From Candidatus Minthenecus merdequi (GTDB taxonomy: Bacteria; Bacteroidota; Bacteroidia; Bacteroidales; Paludibacteraceae), in assembly GCA_018064385.1 (NCBI GenBank), contig JAGHVI010000091.1:1-12813 (forward strand): 12,813 nucleotides of DNA, given 5' to 3'. Numbering within the stretch: the stretch's first letter is position 1; every line of letters starts with the position of its first letter. The notes under the pieces are model-generated. The model searched no databases and was not told the DNA's origin. It saw only the letters and a program-made list of their open reading frames with translations. Positions 6,935-12,813 of the stretch are shown here, piece after piece. Both the position numbers and the translations under genes were made by a program.

Positions 6935-8829
6935 AAAAAATCTTTTTTATATTGTTGCTCTTGGTTACGTTGAGTACTAACGCTCAGGTGTATGATACCA
7001 AATCAAAGGCTGCTATTAAGTACTATCAACAGGCAGGTATGGCTATCAGTACCCGAGAAAAAGAGGAATTGCTACAAAAGGCAATAGACAAGGACGAGAA
7101 GTTCAGTCAGGCCTATTTTGCCCTTGCTTTGTCTTACCTGAATACAGGTAAATATGAGTTGATGGTCAGTACGATGGAAACTATATACGAGTTGCGTCCA
7201 GATGACGATATGGTTATTTTACGTATGGCAGAGGCATATTATCGCAATGGGCAATACGAAGAGGCTGTCAATGTTTTCAATACCATAACTTCGGATGGAT
7301 TCAAAGAACGTGCTAAGGCTCTTGGCAGTCGCTATAATACTGCTCTTAAACTATATCGCAATCCTGTCAAAATACAGCCACAACGTGTTGAAGGTGTCAG
7401 CACCATTCATAATGACTATTTTGCCTCGATAACGGCTGATGGTCGTATGATTTCGACAACCGTTCTCGCTCCTATACTCAATTATGCAGGAGACGAACGT
7501 CTGCAGGAGGATATTTATGTGTCTTTCAGAAAATCTGATGGCGGATGGACTTTCAGTCGTCCAATTGACGAGAACCTGAATACACCCGACAATGAAGGGT
7601 CGCAGAGTTTCTCGGCTGATGGTCGTTATATGTTTTTTGTCAGTTGCAATAACCCTGACAATATAGGTTCGTGCGACATTTATTATGCTATTCGTCAAGG
7701 CAATCGTTGGTCTAATCCTATGAACCTCGGTGTCCCTGCCAATACAGAATATTGGGAATCTAATCCTTGTATGGCACCTTCGGGCGATGAACTTTATTTC
7801 GTATCTAATCGACCTGGAGGACTTGGCAAACGTGATATCTGGAAAGTCAAGATACGCATCAAACGCGATGGAACACTCGAACCATACGATGACCAACCGC
7901 TTGGTGCTCCAATCAATACCCAAGACGATGAATACGCACCGTTTATGCATGCTGATGGCGAGACTTTCTATTTTTCATCAAATGGTCATGAAGGTATGGG
8001 CGGTTCTGATATTTTTGTTTGCCGTATAAACGCACAAGGTCAAGTGTCTATGCCTCCGCAGAACCTTGGCTACCCAATCAATACTAATGGCGATGAATCA
8101 GGTTTTGTTGTGAATGGAGAAGGTACACGTGGATATTATGCCTCTGACCGCATTGACCCTGATTCAGAAACCAAACTTGACATATACGAAATATCATTGC
8201 CTGAACCAGCACGACCAGCCAAGATGCTCTACAGTCCTGGTCGTGTTTACGATGCTTCGACTGGTCATCCGCTTCAGGCGTATGTCGAAGTGTTCGACCA
8301 AAGCAGTAATCATAAGTATTTTGAATCAACATCAGACCGTTCAAGTGGCGAGTTTGTTGTTTTTCTCCCCGAAAAGGGCTCGTATGGTTTCAGCGTACAA
8401 CAAACAGGCTACCTGTTCTACACTGAAGAAATTCGCAAAGCAGGTGATTCCATCGTGGCTGCTCTGCAACCAATAGTTGCAGGTAGTACAATGACTGTTG
8501 AGAATCTCTTTTTTGATACTGACAAGGACGAGATTCTCCCAACATCATACGCAGTCATCGAACATCTTTACCAGTTTCTCCGTACAAATAAGAAGGTGAA
8601 GATTGAAATTGTAGGTCATACGGATAATGTTGGTCAAGTTGCTCATAATAATGACCTCTCTCGAAGACGTGCTGAGTCTCTCAAAAATGCACTTGTGAAA
8701 AAAGGTATTTCTGCTTCGCGCATCGAAACCCGAGGTGAAGGTTCATCGCAACCAGTAGCAGATAACAGCACCGAAGAGGGGCGTGCTAAAAACCGTCGTG
8801 TTGAGGTGATTATATTTGATTTGAATTAA
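6931..8829 (+). CDS. PorE-like envelope protein: TPR, PD40 propeller, CRD and OmpA C-terminal domain
   Basis: This 632-residue exported protein has a signal peptide at residues 1-18 ending STNA before Q19. TPR-like helices follow at about 24-130. PD40/WD40-like propeller blades lie at about 155-425, with repeats such as SADGRYMFFVS, SGDELYFVSNRPGG and ADGETFYFSSNG, plus SDIF/RDIW strand ends. A carboxypeptidase-regulatory-like sandwich (about 435-515) precedes an OmpA C-terminal peptidoglycan-binding domain (about 524-630). D565 in GHTDN and R580 in LSRRRAES match the residues that hold diaminopimelate in OmpA. This is the domain order of PorE of the type IX secretion system, but PorE is a lipoprotein and no lipobox Cys is visible here, so orthology is uncertain. 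The gene overlaps plsC by four bases. Its stop codon lies in the target duplication of the adjacent mobile element. Confidence 0.88.
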   Translation: MKKIFFILLLLVTLSTNAQVYDTKSKAAIKYYQQAGMAISTREKEELLQKAIDKDEKFSQAYFALALSYLNTGKYELMVSTMETIYELRPDDDMVILRMAEAYYRNGQYEEAVNVFNTITSDGFKERAKALGSRYNTALKLYRNPVKIQPQRVEGVSTIHNDYFASITADGRMISTTVLAPILNYAGDERLQEDIYVSFRKSDGGWTFSRPIDENLNTPDNEGSQSFSADGRYMFFVSCNNPDNIGSCDIYYAIRQGNRWSNPMNLGVPANTEYWESNPCMAPSGDELYFVSNRPGGLGKRDIWKVKIRIKRDGTLEPYDDQPLGAPINTQDDEYAPFMHADGETFYFSSNGHEGMGGSDIFVCRINAQGQVSMPPQNLGYPINTNGDESGFVVNGEGTRGYYASDRIDPDSETKLDIYEISLPEPARPAKMLYSPGRVYDASTGHPLQAYVEVFDQSSNHKYFESTSDRSSGEFVVFLPEKGSYGFSVQQTGYLFYTEEIRKAGDSIVAALQPIVAGSTMTVENLFFDTDKDEILPTSYAVIEHLYQFLRTNKKVKIEIVGHTDNVGQVAHNNDLSRRRAESLKNALVKKGISASRIETRGEGSSQPVADNSTEEGRAKNRRVEVIIFDLN

Positions 8830-9067
8830 GGGTGGTTCTATTAATTAGGTTGAGACGATTTTGAAGTTTATTTTTAGCAGATTGCTGTGCGAAAGAATGA
8901 AGCATAGCTGGCTATGTGACCGACTAACTGACGACAAACCGAAAGCAATCAAACTTTGCTTGTATTGCTGAGGTGCGAAGGAAGTCGCTTTAGCAAAAGC
9001 AGCAAGATGCAAAATTAGTGCAAACCATCCGCCTTGCAACTTAAAAACATAATTAACTGAACCACCC
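8830..9067. mobile_element. MITE-like element, complete copy 1 (238 bp)
   Basis: The ends are 18-bp terminal inverted repeats: GGGTGGTTCTATTAATTA (8830-8847) and its inverted copy at 9050-9067, with 16 of 18 positions matching. The direct repeat ATTAA flanks both sides (8825-8829 and 9068-9072), a perfect 5-bp target duplication. A subterminal inverted repeat (8869-8887 against 9000-9017) extends the pairing. Inside are two hairpins, at 8903-8916 and 8944-8969. The element is too short for a transposase; it would depend on one encoded elsewhere. A second copy begins at 12593. It separates the porE-like and nspC genes, whose stop codons both lie in the target duplication. The parent insertion sequence is not recognised. 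Confidence 0.85.
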
Positions 9068-9068
9068 A

Positions 9069-10220
9069 TTAATCCATTCTTGACAGATAATCGCCAAAAG
9101 TATATTCTCTAAGTGTTTCCAACGAACCATTCATACGACGAAGTATCACCGATGGATGGCTAATTCCGTTGAACATAGTGGTCTTCACGTTAGTGTAGTG
9201 GTTCATATCCTCGAATACTATTGTTTCACCCTCTTCCAGTTCGTGGTCAAATTTCCAAAAACCTACATAGTCACCACTAAGACAGCTGTTCCCTCCCATT
9301 CGGTACGTGTTTTCTCCATTGCTATCAGTCTTTTCGGCACCTATGATGCATGGTTGGTAAGGCATCTCAAGGCAGTCGGGCATGTGGCAGGCAAACGATA
9401 CATCAAGCAGAGCGGTTTTTATCCCACCATTTTCTACTATATCTTGCACTTTGCTGACAAGAACTCCTGTTCTCCAAGTATGCGCTGACCCTGGTTCGAG
9501 TATTACTTCTATTCCTGGATAGCGGCTTTTGAATTTATCTATAAGTTCTATTAGGTGCATTGTGTTGTACCCATTGCGTGTCATCAAGTGACCACCACCG
9601 AAGTTTATCCATTTCAGATCTTTAAATAAATGACCGAATTTCTCCTCAACAATTTTTAGTGTATCTTCTAGTTCGTAAGATGTTGATTCACAGAGAGTGT
9701 GAAAATGTAACCCTTCAATGCCTTCCGGCAAGAATCGTCCTATCTGGAGTGCTGTCACACCTAGACGAGAACCAGGCGCACAAGGGTTGTACAGGTCGGT
9801 TTCTACTTCGGAATACTCGGGATTTATGCGAAGTCCGCAACTTACCCCTTTCTTGCGGCATAGTTTGCCGTATTTTTCGTATTGTCTGAGCGAGTTGAAC
9901 GTGATGTGCGAACTGAGGTTGGCTATCTGTTCAATCTCGTCTTCACGATATACCGGCGCGTATGTGTGCGGCTTGCTGCCAAGTTTTTCAAATGCCATAC
10001 GAGCTTCGTTCAGTGACGATGCAGTAGAGTAGGGAATATAATCGCTTGTTATTTTGAATAACTTCCAAAGCGAAAATGCTTTGAAAGCCATAATGATTTT
10101 TGCTCCGCTTTGTTCTGCTACATTTTGTATTAGTTGTAAGTTGTTACGAATTAGTCTCTCCTCAACAACGTAGCATGGCGATTTTATGCCAGAGTAATCT
10201 AAATTGGTAAAATTGTTCAT
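9069..10220 (-). CDS. nspC: Carboxynorspermidine / carboxyspermidine decarboxylase
   Basis: This 383-residue, PLP-dependent fold-III (alanine racemase/DAP decarboxylase-like) enzyme performs the last step of the alternative polyamine pathway, decarboxylating carboxy(nor)spermidine to (nor)spermidine in the cytosol. K47 in AFKAFS is the PLP Schiff-base lysine. FHTLCES (173-179), the glycine loop GGG (208-210) and EPGSA (242-246) hold the cofactor phosphate. FACHMPDCLEMPYQP (276-290), CLSGD (313-317) and NHYTNVKT (340-347) are typical of NspC. Length is normal. The start lies 6 nt after the U-run of the iorAB terminator, so its own promoter or read-through is unclear. The partner carboxyspermidine dehydrogenase is not in the window. 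Confidence 0.94.
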   Translation of the reverse strand: MNNFTNLDYSGIKSPCYVVEERLIRNNLQLIQNVAEQSGAKIIMAFKAFSLWKLFKITSDYIPYSTASSLNEARMAFEKLGSKPHTYAPVYREDEIEQIANLSSHITFNSLRQYEKYGKLCRKKGVSCGLRINPEYSEVETDLYNPCAPGSRLGVTALQIGRFLPEGIEGLHFHTLCESTSYELEDTLKIVEEKFGHLFKDLKWINFGGGHLMTRNGYNTMHLIELIDKFKSRYPGIEVILEPGSAHTWRTGVLVSKVQDIVENGGIKTALLDVSFACHMPDCLEMPYQPCIIGAEKTDSNGENTYRMGGNSCLSGDYVGFWKFDHELEEGETIVFEDMNHYTNVKTTMFNGISHPSVILRRMNGSLETLREYTFGDYLSRMD

Positions 10221-10226
10221 ATCGGT

Positions 10227-10265
10227 AAAAAAAGACCAGCTATTTAGTATATTCTAAACAGCTGG
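10227..10265 (-). terminator. Intrinsic terminator after iorB, abutting the nspC start
   Basis: Read on the minus strand, CCAGCT and TTTAG (one mismatch between them) pair with CTAAA and AGCTGG across the loop AATATA. The stem is followed by TC and seven T residues. The stem positions are 10265-10260 and 10241-10236, and the T-run is 10233-10227. This is a textbook Rho-independent terminator for iorA-iorB. Only 6 nt separate the T-run from the nspC ATG at 10220, so the same hairpin could also act as an attenuator for nspC. Confidence 0.85.
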
Positions 10266-10285
10266 CTTTTCATATTGTGTATTAA

Positions 10286-10864
10286 TTATTTATCAGCCAC
10301 TGCACGACCAGCGCGAAGTGCTGCAATGTTGGCATTTACAATACTTTCGCCCTTCTTCCCAAAGTTGCTGCGTACTGCATCCTCAAGTTTTTCGATGTCT
10401 ATTCCAAGATACTTAGATGCTGCACCGAGAACAACCATATTGGTACCTTTTGGATTGTTTGCCTCTTTTGCTACTTCATCAGCATTGAACATTATGTGGT
10501 TAGGAATCTTTTTGATTTCTGCCTCAACTGCCTCAATACTAGGGTAGTTTGGTATGTTGATGAATGGAGTGGAGTTGGTAATTACCCATCCGGTCTTCTT
10601 GTTGAGGAATGGCAGATAGCGAAGTGCCTCCATTGGTTCAACAGAGAGGATGATATCGCACTGACCTTCAGGTATAAGGTCTGAGTTGATAGGCTGGTCT
10701 GAAAGACGAAGGTGTGACTGAACGTCACCTCCTCGCTGGCTCATTCCGTGAGTCTCTGCCTGTTTCATATACCAACCCATATCAAGAGCTGCTTTTGAGA
10801 TGATTGCTGCTGACGAGAGGGCTCCCATACCGCCTACGCCACAAAGAATGATATCTATTTTCAT
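10286..10864 (-). CDS. iorB: Indolepyruvate ferredoxin oxidoreductase, beta subunit
   Basis: This 192-residue gamma-domain-type subunit belongs to the 2-oxoacid:ferredoxin oxidoreductase family and should work with IorA to oxidise indolepyruvate and related aryl-pyruvates to acyl-CoA. The N-terminal GVGGMGALSSA (9-19) is the family nucleotide/CoA-binding loop, followed by ETHGMSQRGG (37-46) and DIILSVEPMEALRYLP (70-85). The C-terminal NMVVLGAASKYLG (142-154) is also typical. It starts 28 bp after the iorA stop and clearly shares its transcript, which ends at the hairpin at 10227-10265. It serves the degradation or, in reverse, synthesis of aromatic amino acids through aryl-pyruvates; direction is not shown by the sequence. 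Confidence 0.92.
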   Translation of the reverse strand: MKIDIILCGVGGMGALSSAAIISKAALDMGWYMKQAETHGMSQRGGDVQSHLRLSDQPINSDLIPEGQCDIILSVEPMEALRYLPFLNKKTGWVITNSTPFINIPNYPSIEAVEAEIKKIPNHIMFNADEVAKEANNPKGTNMVVLGAASKYLGIDIEKLEDAVRSNFGKKGESIVNANIAALRAGRAVADK

Positions 10865-10892
10865 AATTTTTTATCGCTTAATTGGTGAATAA

Positions 10893-12521
10893 TTAGTTCT
10901 GCTTTGCGGCTTTTTCCTTTGCAGCACGCTCTGCCTTGAGTCGCTTGTTCATTGCAACAATGCACTCGCGACGTGGAATAATTACTGAAACACCCTTGTA
11001 ACCAATCTCCTCTTTCATTATTGCAACGTTCTCATCATGGTTCTTTTTGAGTGGATTAATCACGCGGATATGCTCAGGTGCAACACCCATACCTGTACAG
11101 ATGCTCTCAATACGACCTGTTGCAGAAGATTTTTGCGAACCTGTCATACCTGTAATCTCGTTGTCAAGAATGATGATTGTTACATTGGCATTGTCAACGC
11201 AGCAGTCAAGAAGACCTGTCATACCTGAGTGAGTGAATGTTGAGTCACCAATAACTGCTACTGAAGGAAGCAGTGTGCCTTCTGATGCACCCTTTGCCAT
11301 TGTAATTGATGCACCCATATCAACGGTTGAGTAGATTGCCTCGAATGGAGGAAGAGCACCAAGTGTATAGCATCCAATATCTGAAAATACGCGACCGCCA
11401 GGGAATGACTTCATTGCTTCGTTTAATGCAGTATATGAGTCAACGTGTGGACAACCATCGCAAAGTTTTGGTGGACGTGGCGCAACAAGCGCAGGTATCT
11501 CCAAACCACCTTCAATTTCCAAACCGAGAGCCTTGCCTACCATGTTTGGTGACAATTCACCTACACGTGAGAGTGTTCCATCAAGACGACCATGGATAGG
11601 CTTGCCGTTGTTCATAAAGCCGCGAATCTGCTGTTCAACTAGTGGCTGACCCTCTTCAAGTACGAGGATTTCGTCACACTCGTTGTAGAGCTTTTCTATC
11701 ATGCACTGTGGTAATGGATACTGCTGAATCTTTACTACTGGATATGGACATTGTTTTTCACGGAAATTCTCCATAAGGTAGTTGTAGCCTATACCGCAAG
11801 TGATGATACCGAGTTTCTTGTTTTCTCCATCGAAATATTTGTTCCATCCTGCTGTCTCAGACTCTTTGATGATGTCTGGTTGTTTTGCAAGAAGAGCATT
11901 GTATTGTTTGCGAGCAATTGCAGGCAACAGAATAAATTGCTTTTTGTCCTGAGGAAGTGAACGCTCATTTTGTTTGCGAACCTCTGCTTTGCGTGTAACA
12001 CCTGCACGTGAGTGTGCCATACGAGTTGTGATACGCATCATTACTGGCTCTTTGAATTTCTCTGAAAGGTCAAAGCCGTAGTGAATCATGTCGTATGCCT
12101 CCTGTTGCGAAGCAGGTTCCAAAGCAGGGATGAATGCAAAGTTCGCATAAAAACGCGAATCCTGCTCGTTTTGTGATGAATGCATCGAAGGGTCGTCTGC
12201 AGCGATATAAATCAAACCACCGTTCACACCAGTGATGGCTGAGTTTACAAAACAGTCTGCAGCTACATTAACACCTACATGTTTGCAGCAGTACATTGCA
12301 CGCTTGCCTGCATAACTCATACCGAGAGCTGCCTCCATAGCTGTCTTCTCGTTTGCACACCACTCACTGCGAATACCACGCTCGCGAGCCATTTTCGAGT
12401 CCTGTATGAACTCTGTAATCTCTGTTGAAGGAGTTCCTGGGTAGGCATAAACGCCTGAAAGACCAGCATCAATTGCTGCCTGTGCGATAGCCTCATCGCC
12501 CAAAAATAATAGCTTGTCCAT
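10893..12521 (-). CDS. iorA: Indolepyruvate ferredoxin oxidoreductase, alpha subunit (no C-terminal ferredoxin domain)
   Basis: This 542-residue catalytic subunit holds thiamine diphosphate. The N-terminal pyrimidine-binding domain shows YPGTPSTE (27-34) and the catalytic-type glutamate in NEKTAMEAA (57-65). SRAGVTR (171-177) follows. The C-terminal diphosphate-binding domain has LCDGCPH (353-359), DIGCYTLG (381-388) and the ThDP signature GDS (425-427) with N454 about 27 residues on. Archaeal IorA proteins continue into two CxxCxxCxxxC [4Fe-4S] clusters. Here the chain instead ends after IIPRREC (514-520) in a Lys/Ala-rich tail with no cysteine cluster. The gene leads the iorA-iorB unit, with the MITE copy 2 terminus about 71 bp upstream. 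No exact -7 box is visible in the short leader. Confidence 0.93.
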   Translation of the reverse strand: MDKLLFLGDEAIAQAAIDAGLSGVYAYPGTPSTEITEFIQDSKMARERGIRSEWCANEKTAMEAALGMSYAGKRAMYCCKHVGVNVAADCFVNSAITGVNGGLIYIAADDPSMHSSQNEQDSRFYANFAFIPALEPASQQEAYDMIHYGFDLSEKFKEPVMMRITTRMAHSRAGVTRKAEVRKQNERSLPQDKKQFILLPAIARKQYNALLAKQPDIIKESETAGWNKYFDGENKKLGIITCGIGYNYLMENFREKQCPYPVVKIQQYPLPQCMIEKLYNECDEILVLEEGQPLVEQQIRGFMNNGKPIHGRLDGTLSRVGELSPNMVGKALGLEIEGGLEIPALVAPRPPKLCDGCPHVDSYTALNEAMKSFPGGRVFSDIGCYTLGALPPFEAIYSTVDMGASITMAKGASEGTLLPSVAVIGDSTFTHSGMTGLLDCCVDNANVTIIILDNEITGMTGSQKSSATGRIESICTGMGVAPEHIRVINPLKKNHDENVAIMKEEIGYKGVSVIIPRRECIVAMNKRLKAERAAKEKAAKQN

Positions 12522-12592
12522 TATATTTAGAATTTTTGTATTGATTATTCCGTTTGTTCTGTGTGTTCAGTGTATTTCAGGTTAACTTATAA

Positions 12593-12813
12593 GTGTGGTT
12601 CTAGTAATTAGGTCGAGACGATTTTGAAGTTTATTTTTAGCAGATTGCTGTGCGGAGGAAGTAAGCAATGCGGGCATTGTGACCGACTGAACTGACGACA
12701 AACCGAAAGCAATCAAGCTTTGCTTGTATTGCTGAGGTGCGAAGGAAGTCGCTTTAGCAACTGACGACAAACCGAAAGCAATCAAACTTTGCTTGTATTG
12801 CTGAGGTGCAGCG
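12593..12813. mobile_element. MITE-like element, copy 2 (left part, cut by window end)
   Basis: It begins with GTGTGGTTCTAGTAATTA, the left terminal repeat of copy 1 with two changes. The first 62 bp match copy 1 with three mismatches and no gaps. The middle of the element differs by substitutions that keep a hairpin (12666-12679). From 12692 a 69-bp block matches copy 1 at all but one position and is then partly repeated. The right end lies beyond the window. The five bases before it are TATAA, the expected left half of a target duplication. It has the same orientation as copy 1 and lies upstream of iorA. Confidence 0.82.
12692..12809. repeat. Tandem duplication inside MITE copy 2
   Basis: A 69-bp unit (12692-12760), starting CTGACGACAAACCG and ending CGCTTTAGCAA, is followed directly by a second unit (12761-12809) of which 49 bp match before the sequence changes. 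Copy 1 has this unit once (8928-8996). The second unit equals copy 1 exactly over those 49 bp, while the first differs at one base (12717). Each unit holds an 11-bp-stem hairpin AGCAATCAARC / GCTTG-T-ATTGCT around a TTT loop. Confidence 0.85.

Noticed and set aside
7351..7950. Long open frame (199 codons) on the minus strand inside the porE-like gene
   Set aside because: It is antisense to the conserved PD40 region, shows no recognisable domain, and is explained by codon bias of the real gene.
12582..12785. 67-codon minus-strand gene
   Set aside because: It lies almost wholly within MITE copy 2 and its residues repeat because the DNA does; treated as a repeat by-product.

Overview
The window comes from a member of the Bacteroidales (Bacteroidota), close to Prevotella, Bacteroides or related gut lineages. 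The evidence is the low G+C content, the lack of Shine-Dalgarno sequences, two exact TAnnTTTG (-7) promoter boxes of the Bacteroidota type, a PorE-like TPR/PD40/OmpA protein, and a Bacteroidales-type transketolase and IorA/IorB pair. Genus cannot be fixed from the sequence alone.

Layout. (1) 1-365 is non-coding, with four 11-bp-spaced GTAGCCC-type repeats and a pyrimidine-rich tract. (2) 366-2569 (-) is a two-gene unit: an EptA-like phosphoethanolamine transferase and a VUT/YhhQ-family membrane transporter joined by an ATGA overlap. (3) 2579-3448 (+) is a soluble diacylglycerol/lipid kinase whose start codon lies 9 bp from the divergent eptA start. (4) 3456-6055 (-) is transketolase followed, through another ATGA overlap, by a WYL-type regulator that lacks its WYL domain. 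(5) 6056-6199 is a divergent promoter region in which the tkt and plsC promoters are arranged symmetrically around a perfect 9-bp inverted repeat. (6) 6200-8829 (+) is a PlsC acyltransferase and, through a third ATGA overlap, a large PorE-like outer-envelope protein. (7) 8830-9067 is a complete 238-bp MITE-like element with 18-bp terminal inverted repeats and a 5-bp target duplication. (8) 9069-12521 (-) is the indolepyruvate oxidoreductase pair iorA-iorB, an intrinsic terminator, and nspC (carboxynorspermidine decarboxylase). (9) 12593-12813 is the left part of a second copy of the same element, cut by the window end.

How the genes work together. Most genes are housekeeping or envelope functions. 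EptA-type transfer of phosphoethanolamine from phosphatidylethanolamine releases diacylglycerol; the adjacent lipid kinase could turn it back into phosphatidate, and PlsC makes phosphatidate from lysophosphatidate. NspC completes (nor)spermidine synthesis, IorAB handles aryl-pyruvates from aromatic amino acids, and transketolase serves the pentose phosphate pathway.

The least ordinary content is the small mobile element. Copy 1 landed exactly where the stop codons of two convergent genes overlapped, and its target duplication gave each gene back its own stop. The two copies keep a hairpin whose stem sequence has changed in a compensating way, and copy 2 carries a tandem 69-bp internal duplication. 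The symmetric tkt/plsC promoter and the terminator placed directly against the nspC start are the other signals worth testing.
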